Positions 17,595-26,948 are shown, numbered from the stretch's first letter. The stretch is 64,000 bases of DNA from CADEED01 sp041395625 (GCA_041395625.1 JAWLAE010000002.1:62001-126000); one strand, 5' to 3'. The notes: generated from the sequence alone by a model not told the origin. Translations and numbers: made by a program.

Positions 17595-18473
17595 ATGAAC
17601 GGGGACACACTGCTGATTGGATTGCTTGCGGCTGTTAGTGTGATGTCTGCAGCGGTCCTCGCGTTCCGGGTCACCCGACCGGTGCGGTCCGCGACCCGTG
17701 GCGCACAGCGCGCTATGCCGCGATTGCTGCGGTGTCTTTGGCCACTCGTGCGCGTAGTCGCCTACTATCTCGGTCCGCGGCTCAGCGTGCGATGGCGGCA
17801 GCGCACGCTGCGGCAGATCCAGGGCTGCGAGCTTGATCATCTGTTCCTGCCGCACGAATGGCTGGCCACGCGGCTGTTAGGGGCGTTGTTGGGGGCCAGC
17901 GTGTCAGCACTTGCGGCGAGTCATATGGGCGCCGGCGTGTTCTGGGTCAGCGTATGTGGCAGTGTGGCGCTGTGGTGGTACACCGGTCAGTGGCTGTCAC
18001 GGCGGCGCGGCGCGCTGCAACGGCGCGTGATCCGCGATCTGCCAGTCTATCTGGACGTGCTCACCCTCGCGGTGGAAGCCGGCGCCAGTCTGACCGTGGC
18101 CCTCGGTTGGTGCATCGACAAGAACAACGACAGTCCGTTGCATCGTGGCCTGACACGGGTGCTGCGAGAGGTTCGTGCGGGCCGCACACGCATCGAGGCA
18201 CTACGCGCATTCGAGCATCGTCTGGACATGCCGGCGGTCACGTCCCTGGTGACGGCACTTGTCAACGCCGAGCAGACCGGGGCCAGTGTGGGGCAAGTTC
18301 TGCGTGCGCAGGCGGCGCAGCGCAACGCCGAGCGTTTCGCGCGCGCCGAAAAACTGGCAATGGAAGCGCCGGTGAAGATGCTGGGACCGTTGGTTCTCTG
18401 CATCTTCCCGTGCACCTTCATCGTGCTCGGGTTTCCCGTCGCCATGCAGCTCAGCCGGCAGTTTTCCGAATGA
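17595..18473 (+). CDS. tadC: Flp pilus inner-membrane platform protein TadC
   Basis: 292 aa. T2SS-F family partner of TadB: N-terminal helix (MNGDTLLIGLLAAVSVMSAA), a central pair of helices (about residues 92-130), domain motif LPVYLDVLTLAVEAGASLTV with following LTRVLREVRAGRTRIEALRA and VTSLVTALVNAEQTGASVGQ, and a C-terminal helix (GPLVLCIFPCTFIVLGFPVA). ATG 17595 was chosen from the usual TadC N-terminus; the longer open frame upstream lies inside tadB. Stop overlaps the next start as ATGA. Confidence 0.9.
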   Translation: MNGDTLLIGLLAAVSVMSAAVLAFRVTRPVRSATRGAQRAMPRLLRCLWPLVRVVAYYLGPRLSVRWRQRTLRQIQGCELDHLFLPHEWLATRLLGALLGASVSALAASHMGAGVFWVSVCGSVALWWYTGQWLSRRRGALQRRVIRDLPVYLDVLTLAVEAGASLTVALGWCIDKNNDSPLHRGLTRVLREVRAGRTRIEALRAFEHRLDMPAVTSLVTALVNAEQTGASVGQVLRAQAAQRNAERFARAEKLAMEAPVKMLGPLVLCIFPCTFIVLGFPVAMQLSRQFSE

Positions 18474-19135
18474 CAGGTCCGATCAAGCGCGCGCACGGTG
18501 CGACGTTGATCGAGTTCCTGGTCGGCGTAGTGGGCGTGCTGCTGCCGCTCGCACTGGGTACCTTGCAGCTGGCGCTGCTGACGGTCGATCGCCACCAATT
18601 GAACCTGGCTACGCAGCTCGCGGTACGTGCGGCTGCGCTGGAACATGGCAGCATGGCGACGTTGCGCCGCGAGCTGGCGCGCGGTCTGGCGCCGATGTTC
18701 GGGGACAAGCAGGCGATGGCGCAGGCGAATGCCGTGATGCCCGTCGCAACCGCAAGAGCGGTCGCGCTGGCTGAGGTTCTGCGGCCCGACCTCACCCGTA
18801 TCACCGTCCTGAATCCCACCGCGCAGTCGTTCGTGGATTTCGAGCGCACGCGATCCGGCATCCGCGAGATACCGGATGGGGCCTACGAACCGTCGCACCG
18901 CATGGGAACACAGTCGCGACAGACCTTGCTCGACGCCAATACACTCAGCGTGCGGGTCACTTATTGCGCGCGACTGATCGTGCCGCTCGTGGATCGGGTG
19001 ATTCCAGCGCTACTCGCCGTCAGCGCTCGGGACGCACTCGCGCTCGGTTGTTATGCTGAGCGGAGGATTCCAATGACAGCGCGGGCAATCGTGCCTATGC
19101 ATTCAACGCCCCGACGCGCGGCGCTCGGCTTGTGA
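18470..19135 (+). CDS. second TadE-like pseudopilin
   Basis: 221 aa. N-terminus IKRAHGATLIEFLVGVVGVLLP carries the G-x4-E-F pseudopilin pattern (Gly10, Glu15) and one transmembrane helix (about residues 15-37), then QLNLATQLAVRAAALEHGS, as in TadE-like proteins. The rest is predicted periplasmic with two Cys near the C-terminus (VTYCARL, LGCYAE). Starts at ATG 18470, overlapping the tadC stop as ATGA. Last gene of the pilus operon; 12 bp later a convergent gene ends. Assignment rests on the N-terminus and context. Confidence 0.65.
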   Translation: MTGPIKRAHGATLIEFLVGVVGVLLPLALGTLQLALLTVDRHQLNLATQLAVRAAALEHGSMATLRRELARGLAPMFGDKQAMAQANAVMPVATARAVALAEVLRPDLTRITVLNPTAQSFVDFERTRSGIREIPDGAYEPSHRMGTQSRQTLLDANTLSVRVTYCARLIVPLVDRVIPALLAVSARDALALGCYAERRIPMTARAIVPMHSTPRRAALGL

Positions 19136-19147
19136 GACAGGCTGCGG

Positions 19148-19702
19148 TCAGCTCTCGAGGTGCAGCAAATCCTCGGGCGTGTCAATATCGACCGCCGCAT
19201 CCGGCATCGGCAGTCGTACGATGCGGTCAGCATGTCGATGTAGCAGGGCGCGGGCACCTTGATCGCCGCGCAGCTCGATCAACTCGCGGAAGCACCAGCG
19301 CGGGAAGGTTGCGGGCACACCCACAATACCGTCGTACATGGCTGCAACGATAGACGATGGGTTGCGGCGCGCCGTACTGAGTAGACGACGCAAATCCTCG
19401 GCTGTCACGAGTGGCTGGTCTGCCAACATGATCAACACTGTGTCGACCGTACCTGGCGTGTGCGCCATGCCAGTTCGGATCGAACTGGCCAAGCCTTCCG
19501 ACCACTCGCGGTTGATGGCAATCGAGGCCGGCGTATGCCGCAACAGCGGCGTCAGTTCCGCAGCGTTGGCGCCGAGCACGACAGTGACCGCGTGTCCAGC
19601 GGCTTCTACCGCGCGTGTGACGGCGGCGTGCAGCAATGGCCGGCCATTGAACCGAACCAGTTGTTTGGGCGAGCCGAAACGCACCGAGGCGCCGGCCGCC
19701 AA
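19148..19702 (-). CDS. MocA/MobA-like nucleotidyltransferase
   Basis: NTP-transferase family (MobA-like), 184 aa or slightly more. N-terminal nucleotide-binding loop AAGASVRFGSPKQLVRFNGRPLL; metal-binding region VLIMLADQPLVTAEDL. Closest in pattern to CTP:molybdopterin cytidylyltransferase (MocA), which makes the cytosine dinucleotide cofactor of xanthine-oxidase-type enzymes such as the IorB-like protein at 39297. The start is odd: upstream of TTG 19702 the frame stays open to a stop at 19783 with only CTG codons (19708, 19777), yet the family's first beta-strand (VLVL before AAG) is encoded upstream of the TTG. CTG 19708 may be the true start. It lies just downstream of the Rieske gene on the same strand. 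Confidence 0.75.
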   Translation of the reverse strand: MAAGASVRFGSPKQLVRFNGRPLLHAAVTRAVEAAGHAVTVVLGANAAELTPLLRHTPASIAINREWSEGLASSIRTGMAHTPGTVDTVLIMLADQPLVTAEDLRRLLSTARRNPSSIVAAMYDGIVGVPATFPRWCFRELIELRGDQGARALLHRHADRIVRLPMPDAAVDIDTPEDLLHLES

Positions 19703-19736
19703 TACCAGGACGTGAGACTCGAACGCGTCGATAGCG

Positions 19737-20918
19737 CTAGCCGGCGGCTTGCTGCGTTTGCGGGGCTGCCGACGCAGGCTTCACGAGTGGCACGGGATCG
19801 AGCACCCAGGCTTTGGTTTCGTGACGGATAGGCGAGGGGATCGCATACATCGTGTCACGGCGTTCACGCGCAACTTTCAATGCCTCGACGTCGATTTTCC
19901 AGCCGCGACTCTCCCACTCCTTCAGTTTCTCGCGGTATTGAACGATGCACTTGTCATGTGGCATCAGCAGCTCTTTGGCAGTGGAGGGTGGCGTGAGTGT
20001 GGGTTGCAGCTTGTTCATCACCTTGATGTCTTGTGCAGCCACGAACATGTTGCGCTCGTTCACCTTCTTGTCCAGCCAGTTGTTGAAGACCGTGAACATC
20101 CCTTTCTTGGCAAACAGCACATTGCGGAAATTCACCAGGAACACCCGCGTATTGTCCTGATCGATCGGCGCTTCGAACATGTATTGGTGCATGGCCTTGG
20201 TGGCTGAGAAGTGGATGAACGTCCACATGTGGTTAGGACCGTAGGTGCCAGAGCCAGCCTGCATCTTGCCGCCTTCCTTGCGGGCGAAACGCATGATCGG
20301 ATTCTTGAGTGGCGGTGCATCGAAAGTTGCCAGGAAGCCGTAACCCCATGGATTGTTGAGATGCGGCTCGAGCTGATCCATCCGGTACTCGGATTCTCGC
20401 TCGCCCTGATAGCCGTGGGTCGTGTGCACGTACTCATTGTGTGCCGGATCGAGGCCATTCTCGATCGACCGTTCGTAATAGTACTTCACATCGAAGGTGA
20501 CAACCGTCGAACGCCAATTGGGATCGTTCTCCTCCTCGATCGGCAGGATCGGCGGGCGTTCCGCTTCGGGTAAATCACCCAGAAACGCGAAGACGAGGCC
20601 GTACTTCTCGACCACCGGGTAACTGTCCACTCGCGCGCGGGGCGGAATTTTGGCATTGATGCCAATGGAGGGGATGCGCGTGCATTCTCCGCGGTCATTG
20701 AATCGCCAGCCGTGATAGGGGCATTGCACCGTGCCGTCGTCCTTGCATTTGCCGCCCGCCAACGACCCGCCGCGGTGGATGCAGGTATCGGAGAGCACGA
20801 CAGCCTTGCCGGACGGGTCGCGATAGGCAACGAAATCGTGCATCAAAATACGCGCCCGCTGTGGAGTGTTGCTCAAGTCCATCGAGCGAACTACCGGATA
20901 CCAGAAATTGATGTACAT
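19737..20918 (-). CDS. Rieske non-heme iron oxygenase, catalytic subunit
   Basis: 393 aa. Rieske [2Fe-2S] ligands are Cys46-x-His48 (DTCIHRGG) and Cys66-x2-His69 (VQCPYHGW). The mononuclear iron site is GLDPAHNEYVH with Asp157, His160 and His165. The layout is that of single-component Rieske oxygenases (vanillate demethylase/PAO/KshA-like), which take electrons from a separate reductase not found here. The substrate cannot be deduced; a hydrophobic or polycyclic compound is plausible from the neighbouring TonB receptors. AAGGGAA lies about nine bases before ATG 20918. Divergent from the TonB receptor across a 300-bp control region. Confidence 0.85.
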   Translation of the reverse strand: MYINFWYPVVRSMDLSNTPQRARILMHDFVAYRDPSGKAVVLSDTCIHRGGSLAGGKCKDDGTVQCPYHGWRFNDRGECTRIPSIGINAKIPPRARVDSYPVVEKYGLVFAFLGDLPEAERPPILPIEEENDPNWRSTVVTFDVKYYYERSIENGLDPAHNEYVHTTHGYQGERESEYRMDQLEPHLNNPWGYGFLATFDAPPLKNPIMRFARKEGGKMQAGSGTYGPNHMWTFIHFSATKAMHQYMFEAPIDQDNTRVFLVNFRNVLFAKKGMFTVFNNWLDKKVNERNMFVAAQDIKVMNKLQPTLTPPSTAKELLMPHDKCIVQYREKLKEWESRGWKIDVEALKVARERRDTMYAIPSPIRHETKAWVLDPVPLVKPASAAPQTQQAAG

Positions 20919-21218
20919 GATTCGATTCCCTTAATAGAAGGTTCAGCGAGCGCCGGGAGCATGGAGCGGCCTGGATGACTGCTGGCATTTAGCCGCGCGA
21001 CCAGCGGTGTTTGCAGCTTCCGACGGGCGTCTGACCACTCTACGGACTAGTCAACGATCTCCTGATTGTGCACAGTGTGCAACTTGCTAGGCTCAAAAAG
21101 TACTGGACAGTGATCCAACTGTGGTGTTTTGGCCACAAATATCGACTGGTCGTTACGCGGCCGGTGCCGGCATAGTCCGGCGCGTGCAGGAAGCAACATT
21201 CGTCCTGGGGGGGGCAAC
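20919..21218. promoter_or_regulatory. divergent control region between Rieske oxygenase and TonB receptor
   Basis: 300 bp without a gene. It must hold the promoters for both directions; I could not pick convincing -35/-10 boxes. It contains a perfect 6-1-6 palindrome (21069-21081) and a TGTGG...CCACA inverted repeat (21120-21137). The G-rich run just before 21219 may serve as ribosome binding site for the receptor. Confidence 0.5.
21069..21081. promoter_or_regulatory. candidate operator palindrome TGCACA-G-TGTGCA
   Basis: A perfect inverted repeat with 6-bp arms and 1-bp centre in the middle of the divergent region. Size and placement suit a dimeric regulator (TetR/GntR/LacI-like). No regulator gene is adjacent. 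The palindrome is seen; its use as an operator is inferred. Confidence 0.35.
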
Positions 21219-24119
21219 ATGGTCAGATCTTCGAGCTTGATGATCAGTTCGGCAGCGCTGGCGTTGGCGAGCATCGCGCCAGGCAATAGTCTGGGGCAGG
21301 CAGCCGGCGGGAGCGACGTGCGCATGGACGAGATCGTCGTTACCGCGCGCAAACGCGAGGAAAACCTGCAGGACGTGCCGCTGGCCGTCACGGCCATATC
21401 CGCGGACCAGATCGCGCGCGAGGGTATTCAGTCGGTCGAAGACGTCATCGCTCGCGATCCAAGCTTGAGTTTCGATCTGGGCATTGCACCTTACGACACG
21501 CGCATCGTCATTCGCGGCCTCCCACCAACGCGGGGACGCCCCAATGTGGCGACGTTGGTCGACGGTATCGACGTGTCGAGTGAAGCGATCGGCGTTGCGG
21601 GTGGTTCGTTGTTGATCAATCCACGGTTGGTCGACATCGAGCGCATCGAGATCGTCAAAGGGCCGCAAAGCGCGCTCTACGGGCGCAGTGCCTTTGCCGG
21701 CGCCATCAGTTACATCACGGCCGACCCCGCGAAACAACTCGGCGGCAATGTTTCGGTAGACCTGAATCACGAGAACCAGAACGAGGTAAAGGCGGCTCTG
21801 TCCATGCCGCTCGGCGACACGCTCGGTATCCGACTCAACGGTTATTTTTTCGACGATGCCGGCTTCTACAAGAACACGATTACCAGCGCCGATGTTGGCG
21901 GCGGCGATGGACTCGGTGGCTCGCTGACGCTGAAGTGGGTCCCCAACGATGTTTATTCGTTGAAATTCCGCACTGAGTACTCCGATGACAATTTCGACCA
22001 GCCCGCTCAGGCGGCTGTGCCCTTCAACGGTACGTCGAGGGTACCGGCAGTGGCCTCCAGTTGTCGCACGTATTCGATCGCCAATCCCGGTGGCGCATCT
22101 CCAAGTACTGCCTTGGCGCCGCAGCTGGTCGGTACCGGGCCGATCCTGGACGCCTCCTGCGTCAATCTCGATGCCAACCCCAACTTCCGCTCGACCGCCG
22201 GCGCGCCAGTGTTTACACCGGTGTTCAACCCGGTCCGGTTGTTGGAGAACGCCACGGGCAACACCGGTGCTTACGACGATATGGATGTGCCCTCCTATCG
22301 CGGCGTGTTGCCGGACGGCAGCACCCTGAGCGTGGCCTACAATCCGGACTACACACTTTCAACCGACAATGGATTGACTGCGCCGGAGTTCTCGGGGACT
22401 GATCGGCAAGTGCTGCGCCTCTCGGCGGTGCAAGGGGTCGATTTCCGCTTTGGCTCGATCACCTCGCTGACCGGCTACACACTCGCGAAGGTCTCGACCA
22501 GTCAGGATTTCGACAAAATCGCCAATCTGACCGTTCAGCAGAACCTCAAGACCGACAACACCACCGAGCAATTCAGCCAGGAGCTGCGTTTCACGTCGGA
22601 CTTCAACGGACCGTTGCAGTTGATCGGCGGCTTACAGTTGTGGACCGAACGTGCGGATCAATCTGACCGCAACAACACCGTGTTTGGCGCGGGCACCGGC
22701 TGCGTCATGGTGGCGGTAATTCCGTTCCCGACGCCGATGGGTATCTGCGCGGGTGGACCGACCACTCCGCTCGGGTTCAGCAGCATCGACGTGTCGCAGT
22801 ACATGGCCGAAGTGGCCGCGGCTCGGGTGCCCTCGCTCACGCGGCGGCTGGTCGATCACCAGTCGGCCTATTTCGAGTTCGAGTGGTCGATCGTCGATTC
22901 GCTGACGCTGATCGGCGAAGCACGCTATGTCGACGAGGACAACGAAGTCGCAGCTGCGCCGACCGCAGGTAGTCAGGGGCCAGGCAGCGCCATTCTCTGC
23001 GGTGCCACGGGGCCCTGCACGAATACGGCGGCCATCCCGTTCCCGGCACAGCCAGGATTCCCGCCGACTTTCGCGGGCCCCACGCAATTGCCGATCGCCG
23101 GCTACTCGCGCAACGAGAGTTACGTGACACCCAAGGCGACGCTGCAGTGGCGCCCCAACGAAAACCTCAATATCTATGGCTCATACTCCGAAGGCCGCAA
23201 GCCGGGCGGGTTTGCCACGGTGACGATCGGCGCCTTCGGTCTGCCACCGCGCGATACGGTGGAGTTCGAGTCCGAGAAGATCAAGGTGTACGAACTGGGC
23301 GCCAAGTGGGTTTCGGCGGATCGGCGCATGCGCATCAATGCCGATGCCTTCTACCAGGACTTCACGGACAAGCAGATCTCCACGCAGGTGATCATCGGCT
23401 CGACGCTCGGCACCCGGGTCAGCAATGCGAGCGGTGCGGAACTGCAAGGTCTCGAGTTCTCGGCGCAGTGGCTACCTACCGAGCGAATCTCTGTCGGCCT
23501 CGGCGTCACACACTTCCTCAAGTATGAGTACACTGATTTCGAAACCTTGAGCACGGGCGCGGCCGAGATCGCGCGCGTCGGCAATTGCACGCCGATCACC
23601 ACGGTCGTGGTGGCCACCGTGATGGGTACGCCGGTCAATCAGGCGCAGACTGTGTGCCAGCTGTCGCGTACCGGCAATCATCTGGAAGATACGCCCGAGA
23701 CGGCGGTCGCCCTGAATCTCGGCTATCGGGCGCCATTCGGCGACGGCTCGAAGCACTGGTTCGCGGACCTGGACACGAACTGGGTCGACAAGCGCTTCGC
23801 CGAGGATGACAACTCGATCCTGCTCGACTCCTATGCGCTCGCCAATCTGCGCGTCGGGATCGACAGCGAGCGCTGGTCGGCGCAGCTGTACGTCGACAAC
23901 CTGCTTGACGACGATACGATCAAGTCCGCCGGCACGGGGCCGGCCAATGCACAGGCCGATCTGCGGCAGGCCATCATTCTCGGCCAGCTGAGCGTGAGTG
24001 GCACGCCGGCCAATTTCCGTACGCCAGTCGCGCCTTTCGGGCTCGCTATTCCAACTTCGGTGTTTGCGTCGCTGCCCGACCCGCGCACGGTCGGCGTTCG
24101 CTTCAACTACCGCTTCTGA
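21219..24119 (+). CDS. TonB-dependent outer-membrane receptor (first of tandem pair)
   Basis: 966 aa from ATG 21219. A signal peptide (SLMISSAALALASIAPG) is followed by the TonB box/plug start MDEIVVTARKREENLQDVPL, plug motifs IVIRGLPPTRGRPNVATLVD and IEIVKGPQSALYGRSAFAG, then a 22-strand-type barrel ending in GVRFNYRF with the terminal aromatic needed for Bam insertion. The pattern is that of the sphingomonad/Caulobacter-type receptors used for hydrophobic or sugar-like substrates rather than siderophores; the ligand is unknown. Four pairs of Cys occur in predicted outer loops. The next gene is a paralogue 58 bp downstream. Confidence 0.9.
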   Translation: MVRSSSLMISSAALALASIAPGNSLGQAAGGSDVRMDEIVVTARKREENLQDVPLAVTAISADQIAREGIQSVEDVIARDPSLSFDLGIAPYDTRIVIRGLPPTRGRPNVATLVDGIDVSSEAIGVAGGSLLINPRLVDIERIEIVKGPQSALYGRSAFAGAISYITADPAKQLGGNVSVDLNHENQNEVKAALSMPLGDTLGIRLNGYFFDDAGFYKNTITSADVGGGDGLGGSLTLKWVPNDVYSLKFRTEYSDDNFDQPAQAAVPFNGTSRVPAVASSCRTYSIANPGGASPSTALAPQLVGTGPILDASCVNLDANPNFRSTAGAPVFTPVFNPVRLLENATGNTGAYDDMDVPSYRGVLPDGSTLSVAYNPDYTLSTDNGLTAPEFSGTDRQVLRLSAVQGVDFRFGSITSLTGYTLAKVSTSQDFDKIANLTVQQNLKTDNTTEQFSQELRFTSDFNGPLQLIGGLQLWTERADQSDRNNTVFGAGTGCVMVAVIPFPTPMGICAGGPTTPLGFSSIDVSQYMAEVAAARVPSLTRRLVDHQSAYFEFEWSIVDSLTLIGEARYVDEDNEVAAAPTAGSQGPGSAILCGATGPCTNTAAIPFPAQPGFPPTFAGPTQLPIAGYSRNESYVTPKATLQWRPNENLNIYGSYSEGRKPGGFATVTIGAFGLPPRDTVEFESEKIKVYELGAKWVSADRRMRINADAFYQDFTDKQISTQVIIGSTLGTRVSNASGAELQGLEFSAQWLPTERISVGLGVTHFLKYEYTDFETLSTGAAEIARVGNCTPITTVVVATVMGTPVNQAQTVCQLSRTGNHLEDTPETAVALNLGYRAPFGDGSKHWFADLDTNWVDKRFAEDDNSILLDSYALANLRVGIDSERWSAQLYVDNLLDDDTIKSAGTGPANAQADLRQAIILGQLSVSGTPANFRTPVAPFGLAIPTSVFASLPDPRTVGVRFNYRF

Positions 24120-24131
24120 TAGTCTCGTTTT

Positions 24132-24153
24132 GCCCAATCGCTGCCTTTTGGGC
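24132..24153 (+). terminator. weak hairpin between the tandem receptors
   Basis: GCCCAA (24132-24137) pairs with TTGGGC (24148-24153), followed by GCCTTTTG. A 6-bp stem with a short T-run could attenuate transcription into the second receptor gene. Weak. Confidence 0.25.
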
Positions 24154-24177
24154 GCCTTTTGAGGGGGATGTCTCGTT

Positions 24178-26925
24178 ATGAAAGCTGTTTACGATTGCAA
24201 GCGGTCGATTCGTGTTGCTGCGCTAGTCGTGGTCACGACCGGCGGCGGTTTGACTGGCCTACCGTCGATGGCACAGAACACGGTCGTGGGTCTCGAAGAG
24301 GTGGTGGTCACCGCGCGTAAGCGCGAAGAGAATCTCCAGGACGTGTCGATGTCGATCACGGCGATCTCCAGTCAGGAGATCGAGAAGCTCGGGCTCAGTA
24401 ATATTGCCGATGTTTCGCGGCTCGACGCATCGCTGATCTACGACAAGGGTTATTCAGCGACCGACAATCGCATCTCGATACGCGGTTTGTCGCCGACCCG
24501 CGGGCGAGTCACGGTCGCAGTGCTGGTCGATGGTATCGACGTATCCAGTGAAAGCATTCAGTTCGGCGGCGGTTCGCTGCTCGCTACCAATCGGCTGATG
24601 GACTTGCACGCAGTCGAAATCGCCAAGGGACCGCAGTCGGCGTTGTATGGTCGATCGGCATTTGCCGGTGCGGTGCAATACGTGACTAAGGATCCATCGA
24701 CCGAGCCAGAGGGTTCCGTCCGTGCCAGTTATTCGGATTATGGCCGTTACGAGGTAACGACAAGTTACAGCGACGCTGTCACGGACACGTTCGGTTTGCG
24801 ATTCAACGCGGCCTACTGGAATCAGGACGGCATTTACAAGAACGAAGTCACGGGCGCCAAAGTGGGCGACGGCGATGGCTGGGGCGCTGCGCTGACGGGC
24901 AAATGGACGCCGTCCACTACAGTCGACATCAAGGCGCGGCTCGAATTCACCGACGATCATTACGGGCCGTCGCCGATCGCGCTGATGCCGATCAATGCGG
25001 TATTGGCGCGGCCGACTGCGGGTTCCACCTGCCTGACGGGCGCTGGTGCACCGGTTGCGACAGTCATGGGTGCCTGCCCCAGTGGCAGCGCCCGGGTATA
25101 TGCGCCGACGTCGCCGTTCGGCATCTTCCCGTCCAGTAACCACGTCTACGCCAATCGTGGCGAGATTCCGGATGCGGGCGATCTCGCGGTGCGGTTCGAT
25201 CGCAATCCGCTCACGGGGAGCGACTACAACGGTACGGATCGGCAGATCGCACGCGGTTCGGTCGTCGTCAATTGGAACCTGGGACCCGGCACGCTAACTT
25301 CGCTCACGGGCTATACCGATGCCACTTTCAGTTTCGACGAGGACGGCGATTTCGACTCCGGCATTCGCAATGGTGGGCCGGACCGGTCGGGTCGCGCAGC
25401 ACGCTTCGACTACGACAACGACACGAAACAGATCAGCCAGGAGTTGCGTTATCGGTCGGATCTCGACGGTCCGTTGAACTTCACTTTCGGCGGGCTCTAT
25501 TGGAACGAGGACGTCGAACAGATTTCCCGCTCTATCAACATCTTCTGTCTGGGGCCGGTGCCGCCGTTCGCTTTTGGCAATCCGCTGCCGTTGCCGGCGA
25601 GTTGCGGCAACTTCACCGCCAACCAGGTGCTGGGCCAGATGACGGCGATCCCGCGCTTGAACGCGCGCGAGATCGATCACAAGTCGGTATTCGGGCAGCT
25701 CGAGTGGCGCTTCGCGGATACCTGGAAGCTGTCGCTGGAAGGTCGTTACTCGGACGAGACGGAAACCGTCCGCGGTGTCGACTGCGGTCTGCCAACTTTG
25801 CCGGCCGGTATCGCCGGACCATTCCCCATTCCCTGCAACGATCCGAGCTTGGCCGGGTTCCAGGTGTTCGGTCCGTCCATCAACTTGCTCTATCCGTTTT
25901 TCAACACGCTGCAGTTTTTCGGTGTGCCGCCACCGTATCCGCCCGCTGTCGGCGTGACCCAGGCGCCGGGCGTACCGGTCAGGCTGCAGTCCGAGCACAC
26001 CTCGTTCGCGCCGCGAGCCACGCTGGAGATGAAGCCGACTGACAACTCGCTGGTGTATCTCACCTGGGCCAAGGGCGTGAAGCCGGGTGGCATTTCCACC
26101 GTCACGTCCGGTGCCTGGCAGGACGCCGACTATGACGGCTCCTATGCCGAGGCGACGTTCAAGGACGAGACCGTAACGGAATACGAACTCGGTGCGAAAA
26201 CACAATTCTGGAACGGGCGCCTGCGACTGAATCCAGCGATCTTCTTCATCGATTACAAGGACAAGCAGGTGGGCGCGCAGCTCGTGACGCCGTCCGGCAT
26301 CCAGACGGGCCGACTGTTGAACGCTGGTAAGGCCGAGGTCAAGGGCCTCGAGATCGATGCCGAGTTGGCACCCAACGACAACTGGTTCTTCAAGCTGAAC
26401 TACGCTTACCTCGACGGTGAGTTCACGGATTTCCCGTTCACGTCCACGTCGCCGACCGACGCAGCGCGTTTTGGCGACTGCCCGCGCAGCACGGGTTCAA
26501 CGGCAGATCTGCGGCAGTGCTTCATCAATCTCAAAGGCAACAAGCTGGAGCGGGCACCGAAGCAGTCGGTCGTCCTGCTCGGCCGTTATACGGTGCCGGT
26601 CGGCAGCGGCAGCATGAAGTTCTATGTCGAGGGCGACGTGCAATCCCAGAGCGAGCGCGAAGTCGATATCTGGAACACCGTGCAGCTGCCCAGCTACACG
26701 CGCGGCAACCTGCGTCTGGGTCTGACGACTGACAAGTGGGATGCGTTGCTGTACGTCGATAACGTGACCGATGACGATACTGTGCTGACGGCCAATGCCT
26801 ATCCAGGTGACGTGGCGCAGGAGCTGGGCGACCCGACTAACTTCTCGCCGGCCGATCAGATCGGTGTGGCCCTGCCGGATCCGCGCATCATCGGCGTGCG
26901 CTTCAACTATCGCTTCGCACAGTAG
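24178..26925 (+). CDS. TonB-dependent outer-membrane receptor (second of tandem pair)
   Basis: 915 aa. Signal peptide, then LEEVVVTARKREENLQDVSM, plug motifs RISIRGLSPTRGRVTVAVLV and VEIAKGPQSALYGRSAFAG, and barrel ending GVRFNYRFAQ. It shares with the first receptor the unusual segments G(L)xPTRGR, LVDGIDVSSE and QSALYGRSAFAGA, so the two arose by tandem duplication but have diverged strongly in the barrel. GAGGGGG at 24161-24167 is the probable ribosome binding site. Outer loops again contain about four Cys pairs. Ligand unknown; expected to work with the divergent Rieske oxygenase. Confidence 0.9.
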   Translation: MKAVYDCKRSIRVAALVVVTTGGGLTGLPSMAQNTVVGLEEVVVTARKREENLQDVSMSITAISSQEIEKLGLSNIADVSRLDASLIYDKGYSATDNRISIRGLSPTRGRVTVAVLVDGIDVSSESIQFGGGSLLATNRLMDLHAVEIAKGPQSALYGRSAFAGAVQYVTKDPSTEPEGSVRASYSDYGRYEVTTSYSDAVTDTFGLRFNAAYWNQDGIYKNEVTGAKVGDGDGWGAALTGKWTPSTTVDIKARLEFTDDHYGPSPIALMPINAVLARPTAGSTCLTGAGAPVATVMGACPSGSARVYAPTSPFGIFPSSNHVYANRGEIPDAGDLAVRFDRNPLTGSDYNGTDRQIARGSVVVNWNLGPGTLTSLTGYTDATFSFDEDGDFDSGIRNGGPDRSGRAARFDYDNDTKQISQELRYRSDLDGPLNFTFGGLYWNEDVEQISRSINIFCLGPVPPFAFGNPLPLPASCGNFTANQVLGQMTAIPRLNAREIDHKSVFGQLEWRFADTWKLSLEGRYSDETETVRGVDCGLPTLPAGIAGPFPIPCNDPSLAGFQVFGPSINLLYPFFNTLQFFGVPPPYPPAVGVTQAPGVPVRLQSEHTSFAPRATLEMKPTDNSLVYLTWAKGVKPGGISTVTSGAWQDADYDGSYAEATFKDETVTEYELGAKTQFWNGRLRLNPAIFFIDYKDKQVGAQLVTPSGIQTGRLLNAGKAEVKGLEIDAELAPNDNWFFKLNYAYLDGEFTDFPFTSTSPTDAARFGDCPRSTGSTADLRQCFINLKGNKLERAPKQSVVLLGRYTVPVGSGSMKFYVEGDVQSQSEREVDIWNTVQLPSYTRGNLRLGLTTDKWDALLYVDNVTDDDTVLTANAYPGDVAQELGDPTNFSPADQIGVALPDPRIIGVRFNYRFAQ

Positions 26926-26948
26926 TTAGTTCCGGGGTCAGTCAGCAG

